Part shown: piece by piece, positions 10,455 through 20,105 of the stretch
Numbering within the stretch: position 1 is the stretch's first letter
How the letters are laid out: every line of letters starts with the position of its first letter
NCBI GenBank assembly: GCA_024036415.1
Contig: JAMWET010000511.1
Location: 1-64,000 of the forward strand
Direction: 5' to 3'
Origin: Prochilodus magdalenae
Lineage: Eukaryota > Chordata > Actinopteri > Characiformes > Prochilodontidae
Length of the DNA: 64,000 nt
The notes under the pieces: generated by a model
The model's database searches: none
Told to the model about the DNA's origin: nothing
The model's input: the letters and a program-made list of their open reading frames with translations, nothing else
Position numbers and translations under genes: made by a program

Positions 10455-10690
10455 TATTAAGTTGGCTTGTAAAAGCCAACTTACTGTTTTTGCTATTCTT
10501 ATTAAGTTGGCTTGTAAAAGCCAACTTACTGTTCTTCGTAATCTTCTTATTCTTATTCTTCTTATTATTATTCTATACTGAAAATTTAAACAGTTACTCC
10601 TCCTACAGTTTTTGACGTAGAACCACAAAATTTTGCAGGATCGTAGATCCTATACCCGAATAGTGTGCTTGTGCTTTTCTAAGAATTCCA
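10455..10690 (+). repeat. element 2 palindromic terminus (2 units)
   Basis: Palindrome starts at 10459 and 10504, then CTGTTCTTCGTAATCTTC, a TTC/ATT microsatellite, and a stretch similar to 8590-8695 that ends at GTGCTTGTGCTTTTCTAAG. Homology with element 1 stops at about 10681, where the endonuclease coding remnant begins on the other strand. Confidence 0.88.
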
Positions 10691-11171
10691 GCTGGTCTTC
10701 ATTAAAGTCACCACATATTACAAAAGGTTTGTAGTCCATGATATTCAGAGACGTCAAAAGTTCATCAAGATTTGTCAAAAAATCTGTCAGTTTATATTTT
10801 GGTGGTCTGTAGACAACTGCAATAAGAGCCTGTTTAGGGGTCTCCAATTTCAACACCAAAAACTCCAGATCAGTCACATTCTGTATGTACTGCACAGGAT
10901 GAGCTTGAAGATGATTTTTTACATACATGGCAACTCCTCCACCATTTCTGTTGGATAGGTGTGTGTAGCTTGTGTAGGCTGTGTCTCTGTTACGCTTGAA
11001 AAATTTGTATTCTTTCAACTGAAGGGAGTCAGGAACAGCAGAACCAGTCAGATGAGTCTCAGTAAGGCACAGAACATCTGATAGGAGGAGTTCATGATGA
11101 CTTTTGATATCGTCAATATGACTTTGTAGGCCCTCTGTGTTGTGATGTACTACCTTCAGTGATGAGTTTGG
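10650..11171 (-). pseudogene. Helentron EEP (AP-like) endonuclease domain, truncated
   Basis: Directly follows the helicase in the same frame after one TAA stop (11174-11172). Visible motifs in order: VVHHNTEGLQSHIDDI, then LCLTETHLTGSA with the catalytic Glu, GGGVAMYVKN, LIAVVYRPPK, and FVICGDFNED with the catalytic Asp-Phe-Asn. These are the first two-thirds of an endonuclease/exonuclease/phosphatase domain as used by non-LTR retrotransposons and Helentrons. The expected C-terminal part, including the Ser-Asp-His motif, is missing. After GDFNED only about 16 residues remain, read from the element terminus itself. The domain is therefore truncated by a deletion that reaches the terminal repeat. 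Confidence 0.85.
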
Positions 11172-12890
11172 TTAGGAGTCTCTTACTATGTGGAGAAGTG
11201 GCTGAATAGCATGCAGGTCAGCTTTGGGCATAATTTCCAGTGCAGCACTGATTTCAGGGTCACAGTAAATCTTTTTCTCATCAAAGTCAGTGATATGAAG
11301 TCCACTGAGTGAGGTGGTTCTGCTAACTGCTACATAAGCCATGCCTGGCTCAAACACCTTCTTTAATGACACAACAGCAGAGCGTGTAGTCATTCCCTGC
11401 ACTTTGTGAGTAGTGCATGCAAAGGCCAACTTTATAGGAAACTGCCTTCGAACTGTTCCCTTTTTCCTCAGACTTTCTTCTTCTCTCTCAATGTAAACAA
11501 CATTATCTGATCCACTAGGCACTCTGTTTCCTTGTTTCTTTCCTGCATCAGCATTATCCAGTTTAAGGCCGATATTCTGAACTACAGTGTTACACGCCTT
11601 CATGATTATTTTAGCCACTTTACCAAAAGAGCCATTAACAAGTCCATCCTCTACATCAATGTTCCTAGTGAGCATCACTCGTGCACCAACTGCCACCTGT
11701 AGTGTGTCAATCAGATCACCTTTCTCTCCTTTAAACGGAGCACCTTCTCTCTGCATCTGTCCTGATCGTGGGTCTTTCTTATAATCCTCTGCATCGATAT
11801 TAATGATGTCTAGAAAGCGTGAGGTTATGGCTGCTGAGTTAAAATCATCAACTTCTTTGTTAGTGGCGAATATGTGTAATGCATCAGGAGGACACTCTTC
11901 AGGGGATTTAATGACCTGTGCCAACAGTCAGTGTGATCATCTTAAAATGGTCTCTTCAGAAGTCCAGCACATGATCCTCATACACACAGAGGGGCTTTGC
12001 TTTTCCTAGTGGTGGTAATTGCTGAAAGTCACCAACAGCCATAATAGAGATGTTACCAAAAGGTTTATCATTCCCTTTAATCTGCTGCAGTCTCCAGTTC
12101 ACATAGGCAAATAAAGGTTTAGACACCATGGAAATCTCATCAATGATAATGATCTGCACATTAGAAAAGTTTGCTCTGATTTCATCAAGACTGTTTCCAA
12201 GTCCCTGATATGGAGGTTTTAAGCTTCTGGGTAGTTTAAGAAGTGCATGAAGTGTCTTTCCATTAATGTTGTGACTGGCACAGCCGGTAAATGCACTTAG
12301 GAGCACTGTGGGTTTAGAGATATCAGCATCCTCTCTTACACATGGCATTTTCTGTAGTATTTTTGTGGCTTCTGCATAAACTAAATTTAATAAGATTACT
12401 TTTTCCTGTTCCTGCTGTTCCAGCTACATAATAAAGAAACTGCTCTAGATTTTCATTCAGAATTATTCTTTGACACCAGTCTCGTATCATATAGAACACA
12501 GCTGCTTGTGTTTCATTCAGACTCTGGAACATTTTTCTAATTTCTGATGAACTTATCAGTGGAGCTTCCATCACAGGCATAGCTGTTCTGGTTTCAGCTG
12601 TGGCTGCAGTGTAATCTGGAACATTGTCTTGTTCAGTTACATCAGTGGTGTCTGTTGGTTCTTGCTCTAACAAGCATTCCAATCTGATCAGTTCATTTGT
12701 TGGTGCCAAGTTTGTCCAGGCATCTTCAATAGGACCGTTTTGTTCAAAATTCTCAGTGGCCTGTTCAGTAGCTTTACTGTGCTTTTCATAGTTTGCTTTG
12801 TTCTCATTTACTATGGTGTAAACCCGCTGAAGTGTGTCTGTTCCTGGGAGTTTAACTGAGGCGAAGGCATAGAAGGCTCCCTAAGTGTTA
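11172..12890 (-). pseudogene. Helentron Pif1-like SF1 helicase domain, broken
   Basis: Pieces in minus-strand order. About 12890-12323: linker ending in the Walker A region [13 protein letters not shown]. 12348-11956 (other frame): [16 protein letters not shown], Walker [11 protein letters not shown], and motif [12 protein letters not shown]. 11924-11172 (third frame): [35 protein letters not shown], and motif [18 protein letters not shown]. All main SF1B/Pif1-family motifs are present. Lesions: a frameshift near 12340, and a stop plus a deletion near 11955-11925 where a stretch of roughly 35 residues usual in this family seems absent. The helicase would unwind the displaced strand during rolling-circle transposition. 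Confidence 0.9.
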
Positions 12891-14660
12891 AACTGTGCAG
12901 TTTTTAGCTGTGAGATGCTTCGGTGTGGCAGGTACAGTTTCAGCAGAGTTTCTCTGGATATTTTTGCTGTGAAAAACGAGCATATCGAATGATGGCAGGT
13001 TTCCCTCTGGTGCGCTTTTTAATGTGTCCCATGTTATTTTGCAGAATAAAAACATTTTTACCCTTTCTTTGTTCTGCATAAACAATCCGATATTCACTTG
13101 CAAATTCAGCCATGCACATGTGCTCAAACTCAGGTGTGGTTGGCCTGGCCATGTACATTTCTGGTAATCCAGTCATCCAGATATTCTCATTGTCTGGTTC
13201 CATTTCTTGTAAGCGTTTCATAGGCACACTCATACGTACAGCGTTGTCATGAGTGGGTATGAAAATCACAGCACGAGACGATGATTTCAATTTTAAACTG
13301 CAGGTACGAGCAACAGCCTCCTGGGCACTGACCTCTCTGTTTTTGGAATAGGCTTTCATGACCTGTTTCATGGTTTCTCTCTCAGATGAGTTGGGACACA
13401 TTTCTTTCATCACTCTTTTTAGGTAGTCACTCATTTCATGCTCACCTTTAGAAATGTATGAGAGGATGTACATTATACAGCTGTAAGGGTTCAGGATATA
13501 TTGTATATCCATGTTGGCATCCCAGGCTCTTAGAAGCAGTGGATTATAGCCATTTACCCAGCAGTCTTTTGGTTCACGTTCCATTATAATCAGACTGGAT
13601 GTAGAGAGAGACTTTACACATTCTTTATCATCCTGATAAGGCATGCCAGCAGTTTCAAGCAGCTGTGTGATACTTTCAAATATCTGAGTCTTATCATTCA
13701 ACAGATCCCAAACAGACTGGAGCTTTGACTTTACTTGTGACACAGTTTTATCTTTTTCTCCACCTTCATCATCTGACTCTCAGGAGCTGGTCTCGGCGTG
13801 TGATCATTGTTGTCTTCATAGCGGGTTTTGGAAATCCAAACCTGCAGTGTTTATTGTTCTTTCTGCATGATTTTGAATGGTTTCTGCTGTGTGTTTGTAC
13901 TTCTGATACAATTCTGTGGAGTTCAGGTTCTGTATTTGGGTCTGGCAGTTTACATGAGATGTTTCTGTCAATAAAGTCACACACGTCTTGATCTTGGTCA
14001 TTTTCAAATTCTAGAGCATCTTTAACCCAGAATAGACAGTGAATGTGTGGAGAGCCTCGTTGCTGAAACTCAACACGGTAAAAATAGTCTACCACCTCAC
14101 CGATGGGCTGAGCAGGAGACTGAATGAGGTTCATGAGAGCTTCTACACGTTTCTCAAACATGCGCAAAGTTGTGACTGGGTTACTGCGCAGTATCTCACA
14201 TTTCTCTGGCCAGTCCAGGGCTGAGAAGTCCACAGTTTCACCTTGCTGTGCTTTAATGCGCTGTAACAGCGCACTGTTGATTCTGCATCCATCACGGGTC
14301 ACAGATTTTGCTTTTCTTGGCTGAATAGACATACTTGATGAAGCAAGATGCATTTCAGTCACAAACTGGGCAAAGAAAATGTAGTTTGTGTCTCTTGCAA
14401 ATCAATTATCAGCAGAAAACAGTCTGGCATTGAAATATCTGCTGGGTGAGAGAGTTGTGTGTCTGTGAAGTTCATCAAATGTATTTTCACCAGTAGGAAA
14501 CTGGACCGGAAAGGCCATTGCTTCCAGTTTAGGAACTTTGAATATGCTCACTGGATTCTGTTGCTGAGCAGGAGCGATGCAAAAAATGCCATCATTATAT
14601 GACAACAAATGTTGACCGAGATCGGGTGGTTAAAGACACGTGTCTAAAGCAAGGCCTGCC
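12891..14660 (-). pseudogene. Helentron Rep (HUH, Helitron-like N) domain, broken
   Basis: 14608-14402 holds [17 protein letters not shown] and [16 protein letters not shown]. An in-frame TGA (14404-14402) then interrupts it before [18 protein letters not shown], continuing to 13769. The HUH metal-binding motif reads [13 protein letters not shown] near 14030. After a frameshift near 13770 the sequence 13743-12940 contains the catalytic-tyrosine region [16 protein letters not shown] near 13460 and a Cys-poor C-terminal part. A further TAA lies at 14632-14630 and another frame break at about 12940. Rep is the HUH endonuclease that nicks and joins the DNA strand in rolling-circle transposition. 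Inactive as it stands. Confidence 0.92.
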
Positions 14661-14708
14661 TGCTGTTCTACTGTGCTTTCAGCCTCATTATCCGTGACAT
14701 GTTCACCC

Positions 14709-15690
14709 TCAGGATTCTGCTGTTGTGTCTACACTGCCTGTGTTATGTTCAACATCCACTGGAGCATTTTCATCATCTTCATTAATATGGTCTGGAAAAT
14801 CATCAAATAGTTCATCTGGCTCCACATTGTTTATTACAATATCTATATATTCATAATGAATTTCTTTAAGTTTGAGTAAAGTAGAAATAACTTTGTGCAT
14901 AGATATTGTTTGAAACTGATAATGACCTGTGTAGTTCAGTCGTCTTTTTAGCTTCACTGTGAGTAGTTGTGATTCGCTTTGTGGTCTGGGTAAAACATTT
15001 ACTGTTGTTTCTACATCTGAAGGAACAGACACAACAGCACCTTTTATGGCTTTCTGCTGACCTTTGGGAAGGCTGATTACTTTGGCAAAACACACATATT
15101 TAGATATGACATGTCTTTCTAGTATATTTAAACCACAGAGTTCTGGTGGAATAGGTGCAAGCTGGAGTTTGTTTACAGAAGCTATAGAAGGCATCTTCCC
15201 TCTTCCTAAATTATCATGACAGCTGTGACAGGTCCACTCACTTTTCCTTTCTTCAGGTACACAGTTTTCAGGGCAGTCAGAGGAACAGGTGTGAACATAT
15301 TTTCCTGTCAGGCAAACCGAAGACACTGTTGGATTCTTTTGGTAGTTTTCATGATCACAGAGGCGAACCTGATCAGAAAAGAGTGCTCTGTGACAGACAG
15401 TGCAAACATAGCTAGGTCCTGCTTTTGTTATCTCCTTAAAGTGAGTCAATGCTTTCAGCACTTCTGGATTCAGGGATTTATTATTTTGTGCTTGTTGTGT
15501 TTGTACTGTTGTGTTTCTCTGCAGTTGGAAGCGGTTTATTCTGGATTTTCTCTGTATATGTTGTGCACAGTGTATCTTGTGTAGGACCTTAAGTGCAGAT
15601 ACTCTGTTTTTTGACCGAAGTAAGCACTGTTCTCTGTGATTCATTCTAAAATTCAGATCAGTCTGGTGCAGGCTTTTAAATTTCTTTTTT
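14709..15690 (-). pseudogene. Helentron N-terminal Cys-rich / DUF6570-like region
   Basis: An open frame of 311 codons (from 15644) with paired cysteines (YVCTVC at residues 79-84, CLTGKYVHTCSSDCPENC at 111-128, WTCHSC at 137-142). A PPELCGLNILERHVISKYV block follows at residues 166-185, typical of the region before Rep in fish Helitrons (DUF6570-like, from memory). It ends in an acidic tail. The ATG at 15644 is probably not the true start: coding sense continues upstream (KSLHQTDLNFR) and joins the 18-residue repeats through a one-base shift in an A-run near 15690. At the other end a frame break near 14720 separates it from Rep. Confidence 0.85.
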
Positions 15691-17191
15691 TCTTCTCATT
15701 TCTGTACCGACTTGTAAAATACTGTTTCTGTCTTTGCCTGAAAGCGTCATCTTTTTTGTACTTGTTGGTAATGTATTGTCTCTGCTTGTCTCTGTAATCT
15801 GGGTTATTCTTGTAGCTGTTGGTAACGTATCATCTCTGCTTGTCTCTGTAATCTGGGTTACTCTTGTAGCTGTTGGTAACGTATCGTCTCTGCTTGTCTC
15901 TGTAATCTGGGTTACTCTTGTAGCTGTTGGTAACGTATCATCTCTGCTTGTCTCTGTAATCTGGGTTACTCTTGTAGCTGTTGGTAACGTATCGTCTCTG
16001 CTTGTCTCTGTAATCTGGGTTACTCTTGTAGCTGTTGGTAACATATTGTCTCTGCTTGTCTCTGTAATCTGGGTTACTCTTGTAGCTGTTGGTAACGTAT
16101 CGTCTCTGCTTGTCTCTGTAATCTGGGTTACTCTTGTAGCTGTTGGTAACGTATCGTCTCTGCTTGTCTCTGTAATCTGGGTTACTCTTGTAGCTGTTGG
16201 TAACGTATCGTCTCTGCTTGTCTCTGTAATCTGGGTTACTCTTGTAGCTGTTGGTAACGTATCGTCTCTGCTTGTCTCTGTAATCTGGGTTATTCTTGTA
16301 GCTGTTGGTAACGTATCGTCTCTGCTTGTCTCTGTAATCTGGGTTATTCTTGTAGCTGTTGGTAACGTATCGTCTCTGCTTGTCTCTGTAATCTGGGTTA
16401 CTCTTGTAGCTGTTGGTAATGTATCGTCTCTGCTTGTCTCTGTAATCTGGGTTATTCTTGTAGCTGTTGGTAACGTATCGTCTCTGCTTGTCTCTGTAAT
16501 CTGGGTTACTCTTGTAGCTGTTGGTAACGTATCGTCTCTGCTTGTCTCTGTAATCTGGGTTACTCTTGTAGCTGTTGGTAACGTATCGTCTCTGCTTGTC
16601 TCTGTAATCTGGGTTACTCTTGTAGCTGTTGGTAACGTATCGTCTCTGCTTGTCTCTGTAATCTGGGTTATTCTTGTAGCTGTTGGTAACGTATCGTCTC
16701 TGCTTGTCTCTGTAATCTGGGTTACTCTTGTAGCTGTTGGTAACGTATCGTCTCTGCTTGTCTCTGTAATCTGGGTTATTCTTGTAGCTGTTGGTAACGT
16801 ATCGTCTCTGCTTGTCTCTGTAATCTGGGTTACTCTTGTAGCTGTTGGTAACGTATCGTCTCTGCTTGTCTCTGTAATCTGGGTTATTCTTGTAGCTGTT
16901 GGTAACATATTGTCTCTGCTTGTCTCTGTAATCTGGGTTACTCTTGTAGCTGTTGGTAACGTATCGTCTCTGCTTGTCTCTGTAATCTGGGTTATTCTTG
17001 TAGCTGTTGGTAACGTATCGTCTCTGCTTGTCTCTGTATTCTGGGTTACTCTTGTAGCTGTTGGTAACGTATCGTCTCTGCTTGTCTCTGTAATCTGGGT
17101 TATTCTTGTAGCTGTTGGTAACGTATCGTCTCTGCTTGTCTCTGTAATCTGGGTTACTCCTGTAGCTGTTGGTAACATATCGTCTCTGCAC
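15691..17191 (-). repeat. 54-bp coding minisatellite: 18-residue repeats of the Helentron polyprotein
   Basis: About 26 copies of a 54-bp unit (15770-17190). On the minus strand, in the frame beginning at 17191, each unit reads RRYVTNSYKSNPDYRDKQ with S/N variation. The array ends in diverged units, RQYITNKYKKDDAFRQRQ and KQYFTSRYRNE, that keep the Tyr, Asp/Asn, aromatic-Arg and Arg/Lys-Gln spacing. This identifies the translated frame. Two units (near 15938 and 15830) carry CGA-to-TGA changes, a CpG decay signature. The unit is a multiple of three with no stops in several frames, so about 500-codon open frames also appear by chance on the plus strand and in a second minus frame. Similar Y-x-x-x-P-x-x-R repeats occur before Rep in some metazoan Helitrons (from memory). 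A TGCAG acceptor-like site sits just upstream at 17190. Confidence 0.85.
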
Positions 17192-17199
17192 ATAAGTCT

Positions 17200-18095
17200 A
17201 GAAATCTCTCACCTGTTTGTACTAATGTAAAGAGTACACACTGTAAAGAATAGTATTGTTTTATACAATAGTGTTATATGAGAATCAGTTAACTATGAAT
17301 TATATGAATGAGATGATCTTCAACTGCAGATATTGTCTCTCTCTCTGTGGTGTCTTCAACTGAGGATGGTCTGCTTCTTTACACAATCATCTGATCAGAA
17401 ACAAATATTGAGAAAACACTGCACAGGGTAAAAGGTGAAAAACATCTGTATATAAAAAAAAAAACTGTTTTGCTGTTTTGAGTTCTGTTTTCACAACAGG
17501 GTTCGTTTTCAAAGAGTATCGTTTTCCCAACAGGGTTCGTTTTCAAAGAGTATCATTTCCCAACAGGGTTCGTTTTCAAAGAGTATCGTTTTCCCAACAG
17601 GGTTTGTTTTCAATGGTTACTTTTAAGGATTTACTTCCTTAGGGGTTCACCTTTATAGTGGTTCACGTTTTTAAGGGTTTTCAGCTGTTTTTGGAACGTT
17701 GTACTTTCAGGTGCAAGCAAACAGAAACAGAGAGTGAAAGGATGTTAGGGATGAAAAACAGGAACAGGAAACAGACAGAGGAGTATAAGAAAGGAGATCT
17801 CTCCAGCACCTGTGGAAATAGTGTAAACAGAAGAATTAGTTACACTAACATAATTTAAAGTCACTTCTAACAGCTACTTCTGATGACTAGGCTGCACATA
17901 GCTGAACATTACAGAAAGTCATTTCAGTAACAAACCATATATAAAACATATGTAAGTCTTGAGAAAGTAAAAGTTTTAAAAACAGAAGGGGCATGACAGA
18001 CATTAGTCAACAATTACAGTGTAAAATAATAATGAAAAACACATTAGCTATAGATTAAATAGATTTACTTTGTATAGAGTTAAAAGTATTTACCT
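17200..18095. other. upstream region of element 2, no gene; 33-34 bp tandem repeat
   Basis: Contains about 3.5 copies of a 33-34 bp repeat (CCCAACAGGGTTCGTTTTC + AAAGAGTATCGTTTT) at about 17480-17612, with CAACAGG starts at 17494, 17528, 17561 and 17595. A minus-strand donor-like ACAAACAG|GTGAGAG lies near 17210. Otherwise A/T-rich with no recognised gene. Confidence 0.6.
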
Positions 18096-18099
18096 TCAG

Positions 18100-18164
18100 A
18101 ATGGCTAAAACAGCTGATCACAGTCCGGATAGCTACCAAAACATCGAAACTAAGTTAAATCGAG
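18100..18164 (+). other. exon-like open segment, start-codon bearing
   Basis: A segment preceded by TACCTTCAG and followed by GTGAGTGTGT. It begins one base before an ATG and encodes MAKTADHSPDSYQNIETKLN before the donor. It lies on the plus strand inside element 2, opposite to the polyprotein. It could be a captured host exon or a second small gene of the element. The opposite strand also has a possible donor here, so chance is a real possibility. Confidence 0.25.
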
Positions 18165-18545
18165 GTGAGTGTGTATATGATGGCAAACATGCATTCACAC
18201 CCTAACAGTCTTTGAGATTTTATAATTCTTAATCCATAAGAAAAAATCAAAAGGGGCAAATGGACACATGGTAAAAATGTTAAACAAAAAAAAAAGAAAG
18301 AAAATCTATAAAACTTACTATGAGAAGGCGAGATCCAGTGACACTTCTAGATCTACAGATCCATTTACACTGCTGATGATGCTAGGAAATATAACAATTA
18401 TGCACTGCTTTTATTTTAATCTGAATTTCAGAACTGTGGGTTCTAAACATCATACATGGCATTTCCTTTACTGTTAACATAAATTGCCAGGTCATTGTCA
18501 TCATATTTCATTCATATAGTAAAATACACACATTTTATATATATA
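18165..18545. other. no gene recognised
   Basis: A/T-rich DNA of element 2 left of the Tc1 insertion, ending in the (TA)n tract into which Tc1 integrated. Confidence 0.5.
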
Positions 18546-18589
18546 CAGTGGGGAAAATAAGTATTTAGTCAGTCACCAATTGTGCAAGG
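18546..18589 (+). repeat. Tc1 left terminal inverted repeat
   Basis: About 44 bases matching the reverse complement of 19864-19907. Includes the transposase stop codon and final sense codons. Confidence 0.95.
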
Positions 18590-19542
18590 TTGGCACACAC
18601 TGTTGCTGGTATGTTGGCCCATTCCTCCATGCAGATCTCCTCTAGAGCAGTGATGTTTTGGGGCTGTCGGCGGGCAACACAGACTTTCAACTCCCTCCAA
18701 AGGTTTTCGATGGGGTTGAGATCGGGAGACTGGCTAGGCCACTCCAGGACTTTGAAATGTTTCTTACGAAGCCACTCCTTTGTTGCCCTGGCAGTGTGCT
18801 TGGGATCATTGTCATGCTGAAAGACCCAGCCACGTTTCATCTTCATTGCCCTTGCTGATGGAAGGAGGTTTGCACCCAAAATCTCACAATACATGGCCCC
18901 ATTCATTCTTTCATGTACACGGACCAGTCGTCCTGGTCCCTTTGCAGAGAAACAGCCCCAAAGCATGATGTTGCCACCCCCATGCTTCACAGTTGGTATG
19001 GTGTTCTTTGGATGCAACTCCGCATTCACTTTCCTCCAAACACGACGAGTTGTGTTTTTACCAAATAGTTCTACTTTGGTTTCATCTGACCATATGACAT
19101 TCTCCCAATACTCTTCTGGAACATCCAAATGCTCTCTAGCAAACTTCAGACGTGCCTGGATATGGACTGGCTTAAGCAGGGGGACACGTCTGGCACTGCA
19201 AGATCTGAGTCCCTGGCGTCGTAGTGTGTTGCTGATGGTAGCCTTTGTAACGTTGGTCCCAGCTTCCTGCAGGTCATTCACTAGATCCCCCCTTGTGGTT
19301 CTGGGATTTTTCCTTACCGTTCTTGTGATCATTTTGACCCCACGGGCTGAGATCTTGCGTGGAGCCCCAGATCGAGGGAGATTAGTAGTGGTCTTGTAGG
19401 TCTTCCATTTTCTGATTATTGCTCCCACAGTAGATTTCTTCACATCAAGCTGCTTGCCTATTGCAGATTCAGTCTTCCCAGCCTGGTGCAGGTCTACAAT
19501 TCGGTTTCTGGTGTCCTCCGACAGCTCTTTCGTCTTCACCAT
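18565..19542 (-). CDS. Tc1 family DD34E transposase
   Basis: A cut-and-paste transposase of 325 residues acting in the nucleus on its own inverted repeats at TA targets. N-terminal paired-type DNA-binding half: first helix-turn-helix at about residues 5-48, a linker with [10 protein letters not shown] at 56-65, and a second helix-turn-helix at about 66-112. Catalytic half: D153 in WSDETK, D244 in [10 protein letters not shown], and E279 in [11 protein letters not shown]. Exactly 34 residues separate the second D from E (DD34E). A Gly-rich loop [13 protein letters not shown] is at 187-199. The start ATG (19542-19540) gives the canonical [12 protein letters not shown] opening. No stops or frameshifts. 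The last codons (AQLVTD) and the stop lie within the left inverted repeat, so the protein is about 15 residues shorter than 340-residue relatives such as Sleeping Beauty. Whether it is active cannot be told from sequence. Confidence 0.97.
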   Translation of the reverse strand: MVKTKELSEDTRNRIVDLHQAGKTESAIGKQLDVKKSTVGAIIRKWKTYKTTTNLPRSGAPRKISARGVKMITRTVRKNPRTTRGDLVNDLQEAGTNVTKATISNTLRRQGLRSCSARRVPLLKPVHIQARLKFAREHLDVPEEYWENVIWSDETKVELFGKNTTRRVWRKVNAELHPKNTIPTVKHGGGNIMLWGCFSAKGPGRLVRVHERMNGAMYCEILGANLLPSARAMKMKRGWVFQHDNDPKHTARATKEWLRKKHFKVLEWPSQSPDLNPIENLWRELKVCVARRQPQNITALEEICMEEWANIPATVCANLAQLVTD

Positions 19543-19863
19543 AGTGGAGTTTGGAGTGTGAGTGTTTGAGGTTGTAGGCAGGTGTCTTTTATACTGTTAA
19601 CGACTTCAAACAGGTGCCATTAATACAGGTAATGAGTGGGGGAAAGAGGAGCCTCTTAAAAAAGAAGTTACAGGTCTGTGACAGCCAGAAATCTTGCTTG
19701 TTTGTTATTGACCAAATACTTATTTTCCACCATTATTTGCAAATAAATTTTTTAAAAATCAGACAAAATCACTTTCTCAATTTTTTTCCACATTTTGTCT
19801 CTCATAGTTGAGGTCTACCTATGATGTCAATTACAGGCCTCTCTCATCTTTTTAAGTGGGACA

Positions 19864-19904
19864 ACTTGCACAATTGGTGACTGACTAAATACTTATTTTC
19901 CCCA

Positions 19905-19907
<3 letters not shown>
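19864..19907 (-). repeat. Tc1 right terminal inverted repeat
   Basis: Mirror of the left terminus, ending CCCCACTG and followed by the TA target and (TA)n. Confidence 0.95.

Positions 19908-19962
<55 letters not shown>
19908..19962. repeat. (TA)n microsatellite flanking Tc1
   Basis: An uninterrupted TA tract immediately right of Tc1. A shorter TA run lies on the left (18535-18545), so the element inserted into a TA microsatellite. Confidence 0.97.
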
Positions 19963-19966
<4 letters not shown>

Positions 19967-20105
19967 CGTGCTAAACTATATAGAGTATACAGTGTGCATA
20001 AAAAGGTAACCCACCTTTTAACTCACCAGTTAAACTAACAATAGCACCTGAAAAGCACACCCCCTCAGCATGAAAACAGTGTGTTTAAATGCCCTGAAAC
20101 ATTTT

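Larger units (their letters stand above)
18546..19907 (-). mobile_element. Tc1/mariner element, structurally complete
   Basis: Terminal inverted repeats begin CAGTGGGGAAAATAAGTATT at 18546 and match the reverse complement ending at 19907 for about 44 bases. TA dinucleotides flank both ends. The element is 1362 bp, normal for Tc1. An internal copy of the terminal core (AAATACTTATTTTCCAC) lies at about 19713-19730, some 170-180 bp inside the right end, giving an IR/DR-like arrangement on that side only. On the left the transposase gene runs into the inverted repeat, leaving no room for an inner repeat. The encoded transposase is uninterrupted. This family is found in many teleosts. It is nested inside element 2 and is therefore younger. 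Confidence 0.97.

Noticed and set aside
15676..17193. 505-codon minus-strand open frame (TSRDDTLPTATRVTQITE repeats)
   Set aside because: A second frame of the same array. It is longer only because the CGA-to-TGA changes do not create stops in it. It does not connect to the conserved repeat pattern.
15734..17230. 498-codon open frame on the plus strand (VSSLLVSVIWV repeats)
   Set aside because: It is the complement of the 54-bp minisatellite. The unit is divisible by three and stop-free in several frames. Only the minus frame reading YVTNSYKSNPDYR continues into diverged units and the Helentron protein.
18590..19399. Plus-strand open frames across the Tc1 element
   Set aside because: Antisense shadows of the transposase gene; no independent motifs.
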